A stretch of 64,000 nt of DNA. Origin: Theocolax elegans (Eukaryota; Arthropoda; Insecta; Hymenoptera; Cerocephalidae). Positions 10,340 to 22,460 of this stretch are shown here, piece by piece. The notes beneath the pieces were generated by a model. That model had not been told where the DNA came from and searched no databases. It saw only the letters and a list, made by a program, of their open reading frames with translations. The number at the start of each line of letters is the position of its first letter. The first letter of the stretch is position 1. Made by a program: the position numbers and the translations under genes. The stretch covers positions 25,128,735 to 25,192,734 of the forward strand of contig CM047430.1 of NCBI GenBank assembly GCA_026168455.1, given 5' to 3'.

Positions 10340-11812
10340 TGTAACGCTGCACTGGGGATCAGGGTGCAGGTTAATGAGGGTCAGCAATTAATATAAATAA
10401 AATAAGCATTTATTATAAGATATAAATAATTAGAGGGGTGGGCGCCAGCCGCGTTAATACGCGACGAATAACGATAACACGCGGGTTATCTTAACCTGAC
10501 ACAATATACAGAGCAGTACTCTCGCCGCACCGGGTTATGCTGTAAGGAGGGGAAGGGGAAGGAGGGGACCAGGATCTCGCACACACTAGTACGGATACTC
10601 GGCGGTACCGTACGCAGCTAGAGTGAATTATTCACCAACCTTTATCGGAGGAATCGGCACTCGTCCCTCAATGGCGATGTCACTCTCTCTGTCTCTCTCG
10701 TTAGCTACTCGTTACTATGCGTCTTCGCTATACTCGCTAATATCCGTTTCGGACGGCGGACCGTAGAGCTCTGACTCTCGGCGTGCTCGAGAGCCCCGTG
10801 TTCGTACCGCGCGCCTGCGCAGTATGTACTCGTGCGCGGCACCTCGATCTCGCGTCGTGCGAGCGTGTCGAGTACCGCAGTGTTCAGGCTGTATCGGTAC
10901 GAATCGGCTGTATGGTGATGTATGCCGTGATGACAACCTGGTGCTGCTGCCGTCTCGGAGACGAGGTACAACCTCTTCAGGTAACTAATAGTTTTTTAGC
11001 TATTAACTTCGTTCTTCAACGGGTACGGCATGAGTTTCAGGTACGAAGCTCACCCGCCATCGCTTGCTGCTTGAGGCCGAGTCACCCCTCTCTCTTTCCT
11101 CGACGACGTTGACCTCGTTGACGACTAGCCTCTCCGTCTACGGCTCTAGGTGGGTATTTGGTCGTGAGGTTTACAAATATGTGTGTGTTTATATGCGTTA
11201 TTGTCCGAGATATCGGCTGTACACGTTGTTTGTGTACATTATCCTAACCTCAATTTACCCTATGATGTTCCTTGTACAGCTGTAGTAATTATATACAGCT
11301 GTACATATCTTCCCTTGTCTTTTGTCTTCTTGGCTATGGCTATTCATCCTCTTCCTTGCTCCTTACCCTATTGCTGTGTTTTTGTTCTTATAAATATCTC
11401 TTTTACAGCTGTATCTTGCTTGGCGTTGGAGGTTCTTCGGCTTCCTGCCTGGGTACCACCTCATCGCCTTGGCTGCTATGCTGTGAGGCTTCGGAGGGTC
11501 CTGGAGACTTCGTAGTGATCGCCTCCCTTGACTATCCTGTTGGCTGTGCCAGACTCGGAGGAGCCCACCTGATAATTTGAGCTCGCCCAAGATCCTCATC
11601 GCCAGGACCACCTCAGTGTTGTGTGCTGTGCTTGGGAAAGGGGTATTAGACTGTGAGGGTAGGCAGGACGTAGTTAATGTGCGGGTAGGTAATTAGGAAA
11701 TAGTATATGGGTAGGTAGTATAGCTAGGGACTCGTTTAGCTTATCCGGGTAGGTAGGTGTTTGTCAGGGGTTCAGTCGCTCGCTCTTGACATGTGCAAAG
11801 CACATTGTCACA
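10340..11812 (-). repeat. 3' LTR (1473 bp) of the gag-only element
   Basis: Plus-strand ends are TGTAACGC and TGTCACA. It aligns end to end with the 1473-bp LTR at 18477-19949 and with 16069-18261 once the MITE is removed. It differs from both others at about a dozen shared sites (for example GTACCGCAG against GTGCCGCAG), so it is the outlier of the three. It is CpG-rich and contains no credible gene. Confidence 0.9.
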
Positions 11813-11825
11813 ACTCCTCCCCACC
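11813..11825 (-). promoter_or_regulatory. Polypurine tract
   Basis: On the minus strand GGTGGGGAGGAGT lies directly before the 3' LTR start TGTGACA. This is the expected plus-strand DNA primer position, and it fixes the element's orientation. Confidence 0.85.
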
Positions 11826-12664
11826 AAACCGAAATTACGCGGAAGTCGTAATTTCAATAAAATGCTGACAGTAATGCTAAGCTAAAAAAAAATATATAAC
11901 AAATGCTGCTAATTACTATTTTGCTTAAAATTTTCTATGCTTATGATGCTAAAGTTGGTGGGGGTAATTACGCTTGCTTACTTAAAACTATGCAAATAGC
12001 CGGCGCTATTTGTACGGGGTATAAGTGTATAGTCTCCTTGACTAGCTGCTTGGCTGGACATCTGTGTATGTATACGCGCTGCATGGTGTATAACTTTTTA
12101 GCTGCTTTTAAATAATTTAGAATTACTTAATATATAACGACGACTGGCCCCAATACATAAAATATACTTAATAATATAGAATATTCGCATTTGTTTGAGA
12201 GCTCTATCCCTACTTGCGATACTCTCATACCTCATACTTACATGATGGCAGTCATACACATACTGTTATACAAATATATATATATAAATTCAGGGAATAA
12301 TGAAAATTGCTAAAATAATAAACATGAAATCATATAAAATACAAAAAGAAAATTAATAAGGTGTGGTGAATTATTACCTTCTGCTGCTTGTGAGTTCCTC
12401 GTTTTAAATTCTTTTCAATTTCCGTTTCATTAAATATGATTTAAATTATTTGCTTATTTGCTCTGCTTTATAATCACCACCCTTATTGCTTGGGAAAATT
12501 TGCCATTTTGGGTTGGGGTCTTAATAATTATACTACATGGATTGCGTTATATAGAAACCTTTATTTTTATAAAACAAAAAAAAAATTTTTATCCTTTTAA
12601 CTCGTCGCTTGTACGGGAAGTGTATGTGGGGGAATAAGTTTTGTGAAGCTTTATAGGAGGAGAT
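11826..12664 (-). other. 3' untranslated region of the gag-only element
   Basis: This ~840-bp, fairly AT-rich stretch between gag and the polypurine tract has no open frame or motif of pol. It is where pol would be expected in an autonomous relative. Confidence 0.6.
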
Positions 12665-14692
12665 TTATTTCCTCCCTCCCATTTTCCTCTGCATTTCCCA
12701 ATAGCTGCCTGAGCAGCGGGAACAATTTTTAGAGAATACTCCCTTCCTCCCGCAGTTTCTGCAGAAAACTGCGTTTGGAGAAGGGCAGATCCTCCAGCTA
12801 TGTCCCAGTCCCCCGCAATTCCAACATCCCGGGCGACATTTGCTCGGGTTGGGGCGGGACATACGTGCTTCTGCCGGGATACTCCCGCTCGTCCTTAGGA
12901 TTGTCCCCGCTGCGGCACACTGCGTAGAGGTGCCGGGGAGGTCCATGAGAGAGGGGAGGGTTGTAGGGGGCTGTACTGGCTGGGACATAAGGGATGGTAG
13001 AGTCGTGAGGGCGGATGGTTGCGGTTCTTTAAATTTTCTTGGGTAAATTGGCTTTTGCTCTACGTAGTTTGGCGTACTGACTTTATTTAGCTTGAATTTC
13101 TGCTTTTTGGGTGATTCAGCCCTTTGCTCATTACTTTGTGTTTGCTGCCAATAACTGCTGGATTTATTATTCTTTACAGCTTCGCTGTACCGCTGCTTAG
13201 GCTCTTGCTTGGGAGGTGCTGCATATTCCCTTGCTGCTTGAGGGCTGTTCGGCTTCCATGGGTACTGGTGCTGTATTTTCTTTTGTGGGTTGCTAGCTAT
13301 GAGGGCTATAGACTTTGCAGGTACTCCAATATCTGTCCTCTGCTCCGAGGAAACTGCTGCTGATTTACGGGTATACCTGAATGCTGGATTAAACGTACTT
13401 TGCTGCTGCTGTATGTGTGGGTTAGCTGGGATCGAGTACGTTTCGTTGTTCTCCTGTTGCACTGGCGAACTGCTATGCTGTCTATTTTGCTGAGAGCTGT
13501 GTATTTCGATCAATTTGCTGTATAATTGCTGTATTTGCTGCTCCAATCGCCTAAATTGTTCATCGTATTTATTTTCGAGCTCTTTCTCGGTATTTTGCGT
13601 CTCTTTTGGAACGTTGGGTTCTGTAACTCCATCGTCTTCCCAATGGACACTCTGTACATTCCTATGTACATTGCTCAGCTGTGTGCTGCTTCTGGGGTTA
13701 TGTCTATTTTCGTGTGCGTGGCTGACTCTTCTTCCTTGGGTCGCTATTTCGGGTTCTGTATTGCTGTGCAGTGGCGTATTTGCGGGGCTTACCGGTCTGG
13801 GTACGAGTGCAATAGGGGAAAAAGGGCTTGTGCTTACTGGACGAAAAGCTGAGGGTTGGATAGTTTGGGTTGATCTTGGACGGGTGTCTGTATAAATATT
13901 CGTACTGTATGTGGTAACTGGAGCTGTATATTGGGTAAATGGGTTATCTATGAGGTCTGGGTTTGTGGGAGATGAAGGGGCTAATGTGTGGATGGGGTAA
14001 TATGAAGTCGAATTTATGCTCAACTGTGTCGTCGTTAAGCTTGGGACTGTATGCGTTAATTCCATCATCGAATTATCGCATACTGGTGACGGTAGACTCA
14101 ATCTATATGCTGTAGATTGTGCCTGAGGACGAATTTCTGCGCTGCTTCTCCTTAAATTTTCATTATTTAATCGCTGTAAATTTTCTCTCGTGTTGCTGTT
14201 TTCCCTTACAGCCGATTGTGTTTCCGATCCGTATTCCATTTCCGGTAATGACAACAAATTCTCATTACTTATGGAGATAGGATCTCGGTATTGTCCTCGT
14301 GATTGTCCGGTTGGCAATTGAATGTAAAGCATCCGTCTTGCTTTATTGCTTCTTTCTGGGGCTGTATCTGTAGCGATAGTGGGAATATTTCCTCTTTCCG
14401 ATTACGTAAGGGATAAATCTGTATCTATGATCGGGTTAGCCTCGTCTACTGCTGCATTCCAGTCAGCAGACGATGGTCCGAAATTACGTCTAATTTCGTA
14501 CCTAGCTAACCTATCTCTAATAATTTTGCTATCTGCGTCTATGTTTATTCCGACTTTGCTCGCGTATACCGAGATTCTACCATCACTGGTATTATTAATG
14601 CTGCGTCTTATTACACCGGCACCTACTGCTGGTTGTAATACCGATAAGTCTTCTCCTAAAATTAAATCCAGGTCATCACCGTTGTGAGACAT
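12665..14692 (-). pseudogene. gag: Gag-like protein with two zinc knuckles, one in-frame stop
   Basis: One minus-strand frame of 676 codons runs from an ATG at 14690-14692 to 12665, interrupted by a single TAA at 14402-14404. The first ~96 residues start MSHNGDDLDLILGEDL. The middle is Ser/Thr/Pro/Gln-rich and probably disordered, with a Glu/Gln-rich predicted coiled coil (around KYDEQFRRLEQQIQQLYSKL). The C terminus has a canonical CCHC knuckle (CWNCGGLGHSWRIC) and a second one (CRNCGRKGVFSKNC) in which the His is replaced by Val, then a final CSRC. This is the layout of retrotransposon nucleocapsids and it should package element RNA. Translation past the stop or from a downstream ATG (14330-14332) cannot be excluded, but decay is simplest. 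No other conserved domain is recognised. Confidence 0.75.
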
Positions 14693-16052
14693 TTTGAATT
14701 AATTTATTGTTGCTTAATTTATCTTAATAATTAAATAAATATTATTATTGATAGCTCTTATTAGCTCGATTGCTGTGAAATATCTTAGCTCTTGTTTAAT
14801 TATACTTAACTTAAATTAAACATGCCAAGCAAAAATCCAAAAAAAAATAAAATACCAATGAAAGGAAAAAAAAAAAAAATTTTCACGCTAAGCTAATTAA
14901 ATTAAATTTACTTCACTAAGCAATCCACAGCAGCAAAAAAAAATTAAACAAGCTTGTTTTATTATCGGCTGGGCAGTATAGCAAATAAATACAGCGGGAA
15001 ATATGTATATATATATATATGGGTTCAATTATTATATTAAATTTGTACAGCTTATTATTCAGAGGAATTAATGTATACAGCTTTTGTATACACCACAATA
15101 TTCCTCAAATATATATTGTTATTATTATTACAATCAATAAATATCGGGTAAATGTGCAAGGGAAACGTGCAAATTGTGCTTATAAAAATAAATTATACAC
15201 TGGGTTAGGCAGGCAGCAAATAACAATAAACAAAAATTATTCAGTATTATTTTTGTAACTATTATTATGGGAAGCAATGAGGGAGAAATTAAATTTTGTT
15301 GCAATGGTGTAGCAGGTCAAGCAAATTTAATTATTATTATTTATTCAGCTAACAATAACCAATTAGCAAAATGTGTGATTTCATTCACTAAGCATTAATT
15401 GTATATAAACAACAGAAAAACCAATTTAATCAAACGTGATAATAGCAGTAGGGATATTAAATAGCATTAATATGTTAATATATGTCACCAAGGAAAATTA
15501 ATACGCTTAAGAAAATATATTAATAATGCTCAAAGCAGCTTAAATTATTATTATAATTATAAAATGCCAATTTAAAAGAAAATTAATAAAATTTTATTTT
15601 CTTATTGAAGCACTTACAAAAAAAATGTCATGAATACTCGGTTAATATAGCTGTATGGGTTAATATTGCTGTATGGGTTAGAAGGAGAGGGAAAATGAAT
15701 TATTTATATTTTTATTAACCAGCGTACCCACAAAAAAAAACAACTATACACAACCAAATATGTAAAGCAGTGCAAATAATATATTCAAAAGAAAAAACAA
15801 ATTTATATTTTTCGTGCACGTGCTCAATTAATAATTATCAAAATGGCCGTCAAAATGGCCGACCGGCTTCTTCCGGTGTGTGTGCGAGCTTGCTTGAAGG
15901 AGAGGAAAGGCAATATGGCCGCTTATTTGCGTCGCGCTTCGACGCTTACAGTAATTTTATACGCTCGATTAACGGCTAAGGAAACAATAAAACCAATAAA
16001 GCTTTACGCCACTTTTATTATTTAATTAAATAGATCCCTTAAAAAAAAACAA
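14693..16052 (-). other. Leader of the gag-only element
   Basis: This is 1.36 kb of mostly AT-rich sequence between primer site and gag, with short (TA)n at 15003-15020 and several poly-A/T runs. It has no credible gene. Packaging signals would be expected here but cannot be identified by eye. Confidence 0.6.
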
Positions 16053-16067
16053 CCACGTTGGGCGCCA
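16053..16067 (-). promoter_or_regulatory. Primer binding site, tRNA-Lys type
   Basis: One base after the 5' LTR the minus strand reads TGGCGCCCAACGTGG, matching the primer site complementary to tRNA-Lys(1,2) used by several retroelements. Confidence 0.85.
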
Positions 16068-16068
16068 A

Positions 16069-18261
16069 TGTAACGCTGCACTGGGGATCAGGGTGCAGGT
16101 TAATGAGGGTCAGCAATTAAGGAGCTGGATGCAAGAACACGCCGAGCGCGGCGAATGGATAGAGGAGGCGGAGAGAAATTAAGAAATTGACGTCACCGTG
16201 ACCAAATTTTTTAATTTGCCGAATTTAATTTAAAAAAATACTGTCGTATGCAGAATTAAAAGACGCAACTTTTTTCTGTTTAATGTTTTTCTGTACGATG
16301 TGCAGATCAGATGAAAAAAATTAAGAACTGAAAATTAAGAAAACCGATATTTAATCCATTTTTCAAAATTGAATCGCTGTAACTTTGACAAATCTTAATG
16401 AAATTTCCTGATTTTTCGTACAGATACTTAATATAGTCTAACGATAAATATAAACCTGTAAAAAATTCTACTTTAAACAAATTTTATACAACAATTGAAC
16501 TTAACGTAAATAACAAGCTTTTAATACGGTTTCAGTATTCAGTAGCCGAAAGTGTGTTGTAAAGATTTGTCAAAGTTACAGCGATTCAATTTTGAAAAAT
16601 GGATTAAATTTTCTAAATTTCCAGTTCTTAATTTTTTTCATCTGATCTGCACATCGTACAGAAAAACATTAAATAGAAAAAAGTTGCGTCTTTTAATTCT
16701 GCATACGACAGTATTTTTTTAAATTAAATTCAGCAAATTAAAAAATTTGGTCACGGTGACGTCAATTTCTTAATTTCTCTCCGCTTCCTCTATCCATTCG
16801 CCGCGCTCGGCGTGTTCTTGCATCCAACTCCTCAATTAATATAAATAAAATAAGCATTTATTATAAGATATAAATAATTAGAGGGGTGGGCACCAGCCGC
16901 GTTAATACGCGACGAATAACGATAACACGCGGGTTATCTTAACCTGACACAATATACAGAGCAGTACTCTCGCCGCACCGGGTTATGCTGTAAGGAGGGG
17001 AAGGGGAAAGGAGGGGACCAGGATCTCGCACACACTAGTACGGATACTCGGCGGTACCGTACGCAGCTAGAGTGAATTATTCACCAACCTTTATCGGAGG
17101 AATCGGCACTCGTCCCTCAATGGCGATGTCACTCTCTCTGTCTCTCTCGTTAGCTACTCGTTACTATGCGGCTTCGCTATACTCGCTAATATCCGTTTCG
17201 GACGGCGGACCGTAGAGCTCTGACTCTCGGCGTGCTCGAGAGCCCCGTGTTCGTACCGCGCGCCTGCGCAGTATGTACTCGTGCGCGGCACCTCGATCTC
17301 GCGTCGTGCGAGCGTGTCGAGTGCCGCAGTGTTCAGGCTGTATCGGTACGAATCGGCTGTATGGTGATGTATGCCGTGATGACAACCTGGTGCTGCTGCC
17401 GTCTCGGAGACGAGGTACAACCTTTTCAGGTAACTAATAGTTCTTTAGCTATTAACTGCGTTCTTCAACGGGTACGGCATGAGTTTCAGGTACGAAGCTC
17501 ACCCGCCGTCGCTTGCTGCTTGAGGCCGAGTCACCCCTCTCTCTCTCCTCGACGACGTTGACCTCGTTGACGACTAGCCTCTCCGTCTACGGCTCTAGGT
17601 GGGTATTTGGTCGTGAGGTTTACAAATATGTGTGTGTTTATATGCGTTATTGTCCGAGATATCGGCTGTACACGTTGTTTGTGTACATTAACCTAACCTC
17701 AATTTACCCTATGATGTTCCTTGTACAGCTGTAGTAATTATATACAGCTGTACATATCTTCCCTTGTCTTTTGTCTTCTTGGCTATGGCTATTCATCCTC
17801 TTCCTTGCTCCTTACCCTATTGCTGTGTTTTTGTTCTTATAAATATCTCTTTTACAGCTGTATCTTGCTTGGCGTTGGAGGTTCTTCGGCTTCCTGCCTG
17901 GGTACCACCTCATCGCCTTGGCTGCTATGCTGTGAGGCTTCGGCGGGTCCTGGAGGCTTCGTAGTGATCGCCTCCCTTGACTATCCTGTTGGCTGTGCCA
18001 GACTCGGAGGAGCCCACCTGATAATTTGAGCTCGCCCAAGATCCTCATCGCCAGGACCACCTCAGTGTTGTGTGCTGTGCTTGGGAAAGGGGTATTAGAC
18101 TGTGAGGGTAGGCAGGACGTAGTTAATGTGCGGGTAGGTAATTAGGAAATAGTATATGGGTAGGTAGTATAGCTAGGGACTCGTTTAGCTTACCCGGGAA
18201 GGTAGGTGTTTGTCAGGGATTCAGTCGCTCGCTCTTGACATGTGTAAAGCACATTGTCACA
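16069..18261 (-). repeat. 5' LTR of the gag-only element, carrying a MITE
   Basis: The LTR totals 2193 bp, that is 1473 plus a 713-bp MITE, its 6-bp target duplication and one extra A near 17008. Ends are TGTAACGC and TGTCACA. At diagnostic sites it agrees with the extra LTR at 18477, not with its own partner at 10340. Confidence 0.9.
16120..16832. mobile_element. 713-bp fold-back MITE inside the 5' LTR
   Basis: The ends read AGGAGCTGGATGCAAGAACA and its near-perfect complement. Arms of ~285 bp surround a ~150-bp loop (about 16405-16560). A 6-bp target duplication CAATTA lies at 16114-16119 and 16833-16838, and removing the element restores GTCAGCAATTAATATAAAT as found in both other LTRs. 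There is no coding capacity. Confidence 0.9.
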
Positions 18262-18476
18262 ATACACAAAAAATACTTTTTCTCGGATGGCTGCTTTTAT
18301 TTCTCGATGGATATCTACAAGGCAAGACAATCTGAACGACGCGCCGAGAGTGTCTCGCCTCGTAGATATCCACCGATATATTATAAGCAAACACATAATA
18401 TATTGTAACAAATTTTATGTTTTTTTGTAGCAGCGTTTGTCAAGGTAAACCGAAAATTATTTTTAGTAATATATAC
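18262..18476. repeat. One satellite unit between two LTRs
   Basis: This 215-bp stretch is one hairpin-satellite unit. It shares private variants (CTACAAGG, CCGATATATTATAAG, TTTTATGTTTTTTTGTAG) with the unit just right of the next LTR (19950-20125). That suggests the LTR and unit were duplicated together. Confidence 0.85.
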
Positions 18477-19949
18477 TGTAACGCTGCACTGGGGATCAGG
18501 GTGCAGGTTAATGAGGGTCAGCAATTAATATAAATAAAATAAGCATTTATTATAAGATATAAATAATTAGAGGGGTGGGCGCCAGCCGCGTTAATACGCG
18601 ACGAATAACGATAACACGCGGGTTATCTTAACCTGACACAATATACAGAGCAGTACTCTCGCCGCACCGGGTTATGCTGTAAGGAGGGGAAGGGGAAGGA
18701 GGGGACCAGGATCTCGCACACACTAGTACGGATACTCGGCGGTACCGTACGCAGCTAGAGTGAATTATTCACCAACCTTTATCGGAGGAATCGGCACTCG
18801 TCCCTCAATGGCGATGTCACTCTCTCTGTCTCTCTCGTTAGCTACTCGTTACTATGCGTCTTCGCTATACTCGCTAATATCCGTTTCGGACGGCGGACCG
18901 TAGAGCTCTGACTCTCGGCGTGCTCGAGAGCCCCGTGTTCGTACCGCGCGCCTGCGCAGTATGTACTCGTGCGCGGCACCTCGATCTCGCGTCGTGCGAG
19001 CGTGTCGAGTGCCGCAGTGTTCAGGCTGTATCGGTACGAATCGGCTGTATGGTGATGTATGCCGTGATGACAACCTGGTGCTGCTGCCGTCTCGGAGACG
19101 AGGTACAACCTCTTCAGGTAACTAATAGTTCTTTAGCTATTAACTGCGTTCTTCAACGGGTACGGCATGAGTTTCAGGTACGAAGCTCACCCGCCGTCGC
19201 TTGCTGCTTGAGGCCGAGTCACCCCTCTCTCTCTCCTCGACGACGTTGACCTCGTTGACGACTAGCCTCTCCGTCTACGGCTCTAGGTGGGTATTTGGTC
19301 GTGAGGTTTACAAATATGTGTGTGTTTATATGCGTTATTGTCCGAGATATCGGCTGTACACGTTGTTTGTGTACATTAACCTAACCTCAATTTACCCTAT
19401 GATGTTCCTTGTACAGCTGTAGTAATTATATACAGCTGTACATATCTTCCCTTGTCTTTTGTCTTCTTGGCTATGGCTATTCATCCTCTTCCTTGCTCCT
19501 TACCCTATTGCTGTGTTTTTGTTCTTATAAATATCTCTTTTACAGCTGTATCTTGCTTGGCGTTGGAGGTTCTTCGGCTTCCTGCCTGGGTACCACCTCA
19601 TCGCCTTGGCTGCTATGCTGTGAGGCTTCGGCGGGTCCTGGAGGCTTCGTAGTGATCGCCTCCCTTGACTATCCTGTTGGCTGTGCCAGACTCGGAGGAG
19701 CCCACCTGATAATTTGAGCTCGCCCAAGATCCTCATCGCCAGGACCACCTCAGTGTTGTGTGCTGTGCTTGGGAAAGGGGTATTAGACTGTGAGGGTAGG
19801 CAGGACGTAGTTAATGTGCGGGTAGGTAATTAGGAAATAGTATATGGGTAGGTAGTATAGCTAGGGACTCGTTTAGCTTACCCGGGAAGGTAGGTGTTTG
19901 TCAGGGATTCAGTCGCTCGCTCTTGACATGTGCAAAGCACATTGTCACA
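18477..19949 (-). repeat. Extra LTR (solo-like) of the gag-only element
   Basis: This 1473-bp copy has no internal region, with ATAC at 18473-18476 and 19950-19953 on either side. It lacks the MITE present in the 5' LTR and otherwise resembles that LTR more than the 3' LTR does. It is formally a solo LTR, but tandem duplication of LTR plus satellite unit explains the shared flanks better than a second insertion. Confidence 0.85.
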
Positions 19950-22460
19950 ATACACAAAAAATACTTTTTCTCGGATGGCTGCTTTTTAGTTCTCGATGGA
20001 TATCTACAAGGCGAGACAATCTGAACGACGCGCCGAGAGTGTCTCGCCTCGTAGATATCCACCGATATATTATAAGCAAACACATAATATATTGTAACAA
20101 ATTTTATGTTTTTTTGTAGCAGTGTTTGTGTAGGTAAACCGAAAATTATTTTTAGTCATATATACACAAAAAATACTTTTTCTCGGATGGCTTCTTTTTA
20201 GTTCTCAATGGATATCTACGAGGCGAGACAATCTGGACGACGCGCCGAGAGTGTCTCGCCTCGTAGATATCCGCCGTTATGTTATAAGGAAATACATAAT
20301 ATATTGTAACAAATTTTACATTGTTTTTATAGCAATGTTTGTGTAGGTAAACCGAAAATTATTTTTAGTCATATATACACAAAAAATACTTTTTCTCGGA
20401 ACGCTGCGGCGACTGATTATTGTCGCATAGTACCTTCGAGGCGAGACACTCTCGGCGTATTGTTTAGATTGTCTCGACTCGTAGATATCCATCGAGAACG
20501 AAAAGCAAACACATAATATATTGTTACAAATTATATATTTTTATTATAGCAGCGTTTGTCAAGGTAAACCGAAAATTATTTTTAGTAATATATATTATAG
20601 CAGCGTTTGTCAAGGTAAACCGAAAAATTATTTTTAGTAATATATACACAAAAAATACTTTTCCTCGGATGGCTGCTTTTTAGTTCTCGATGGATATCTA
20701 CGAGGCGAGACAATCTGAACGACGCGCCGAGAGTGTCTCGCCTCGTAGATATCCACCGATATGTTATAAGCAAACACATAATATATTGTAACAAATTTTA
20801 CATTTTTTTATAGCAGTGTTTGTGTAGGTACACCGAAAATTATTTTTAGTCATATATACACAAAAAATACTTTTTCTCGGAAAGCTGTAGCGACTGATTA
20901 TTGTCGCCTAGAACCTTCGAGGCGAGACACTCTCGGCGCATTGTTTAGATTGTCTCGCCTCGTTGATATCCATCGAGAACAAAAAGCAAACACATAATTT
21001 ATTCTTACAAATTTTATATTTTCATTATAGCAGCGTTGGCAAGGTAAACCGAAAATTATTGTTTGTAATATATACACAAAAAATACTTTTTCTCGGGTAG
21101 CTGCTTTTTAGTTCTCGATGGATATCTACGAGACGAGACAATCTGGACGACGCGCCGAGAGTGTCTCGCCTCGTAGATATCCACCGATATGTTATAAGCA
21201 AACACATAATATATTGTAACAAATTTTATATTTTTTTATAGCAGTGTTTGTGTAGGTAAACCGAATATTATTTTTAATAATATATACACAAAAAATACTT
21301 TTTCTCGGGTAGCTGCTTTTTAGTTCTCGATGGATATCTACGAGGCGAGACAATCTGGACGACGCGCCGAGAGTGTCTCGCCTCGTAGATATCCACCGAT
21401 ATGTTATAAGCAAACACATAATGTATTGTAACAAATTTTACATTATTTTATAGCAGTGTTTGTGTAGGTAAACCGAATATTATTTTTAGTAATATATACA
21501 CAAAAAATACTTTTTCTCGGGTAGCTGCTTTTTAGTTCTCGATGGTTATCTACGAGGCGAGACAATCTGGACGGCGCGCCGAGAGTGTCTCGCCTCGTAG
21601 ATATCCACCGATATGTTATAAGCAAACACATAATATATTGTAACAAATTTTACATTTTTTTATAGCAGTGTTTGTGTAGGTAAACCGAATATTATTTTTA
21701 GTAATATATACACAAAAAATACTTTTTCTCGGGTAGCTGCTTTTTAGTTCTCGATGGTTATCTACGAGGCGAGACAATCTGGACGACGCGCCGAGAGTGT
21801 CTCGCCTCGTAGATATCCACCGATATGTTATAAGCAAACACGTAATATATTGTAACAAATTTTACATTTTTTTATAGCAGTGTTTGTGTAGGTAAACCGA
21901 ATATTATTTTTAGTAATATATACACAAAAAATACTTTTTCTCGGGTAGCTGCTTTTTAGTTCTCGATGGATATCTACGAGGCGAGACAATCTGGACGACG
22001 CGCCGAGAGTGTCTCGCCTCGTAGATATCCACCGATATGTTATAAACAAACACATAATATATTGTAACAAATTTTATATTTTTTTATAGCAGTGTTTGCG
22101 TAGGTAAACCGAATATTATTTTTAGTAATATATACACAAAAAATACTTTTTCTCGGGTAGCTGCTTTTTAGTTCTCGATGGATATCTACGAGGCGAGACA
22201 ATCTGGACGACGCGCCGAGAGTGTCTCGCCTCGTAGATATCCACCGATATGTTATAAGCAAACACATAATATATTGTAACAAATTTTATATTTTTTTATA
22301 GCAGTGTTTGTGTAGGTAAACCGAAAATTATTTTTAGTCATATATACACAGTAATACTATTTCTTGGAAGACTTCAGCGATTGATTATTGTCGCGTAGAA
22401 CCTTCGAGGCGAGACACGCTCGGCGCGTCGCTGAGATTGGCTCGCCTCGCAGGTATCCGT
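19950..22460. repeat. ~212-bp hairpin satellite, main block (about 12 units)
   Basis: The period is 212 bp in the most regular part (21190-22300). Each unit has an A/T-rich half (GCAAACACATAATATATTG to ATATATACACAAAAAATAC) and a GC-rich hairpin. Units near 20430, 20920 and 22400 carry the loop in inverted orientation, together with a GACTGATTATTGTCGC segment absent from the others. Near 20550-20640 the TAGCAGCGTTTGTCAAGGTA segment is duplicated. Short minus-strand open frames repeating every 212 bp are a by-product of the repeat and not genes. Confidence 0.9.

Larger units (their letters stand above)
10336..18265 (-). mobile_element. Gag-only LTR retrotransposon inserted in the satellite
   Basis: The element is complete on the minus strand: 5' LTR 16069-18261, primer site 16053-16067, leader, gag 12665-14692, 3' untranslated region, polypurine tract 11813-11825 and 3' LTR 10340-11812. 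The 4-bp target duplication ATAC is at 10336-10339 and 18262-18265. The 4.26-kb internal region encodes a Gag-like protein only; I find no protease, reverse transcriptase, RNase H or integrase motif. It must therefore depend on enzymes from another element, presumably one with a tRNA-Lys primer. Confidence 0.85.

Noticed and set aside
10705..11611. Several 70-110 codon frames inside the LTRs, repeated in all three copies
   Set aside because: They lie on both strands and overlap one another in a non-coding LTR. Conservation is due to recent duplication.
13124..13895. Cys/Leu-rich plus-strand frames within the gag region
   Set aside because: They are antisense to the Gln/Pro/Ser-rich gag and get their composition from it.
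21025..22282. Regular ~80-codon minus-strand frames (MLQYIMCLLITYRWIST) every 212 bp
   Set aside because: They follow the satellite period, start in the A/T-rich half and cross the hairpin. No protein family is recognised and the repeat explains them.
19950..22460. A CRISPR-like array
   Set aside because: Units are 212 bp with no short repeat-spacer pattern, and the flanks are eukaryotic transposons.
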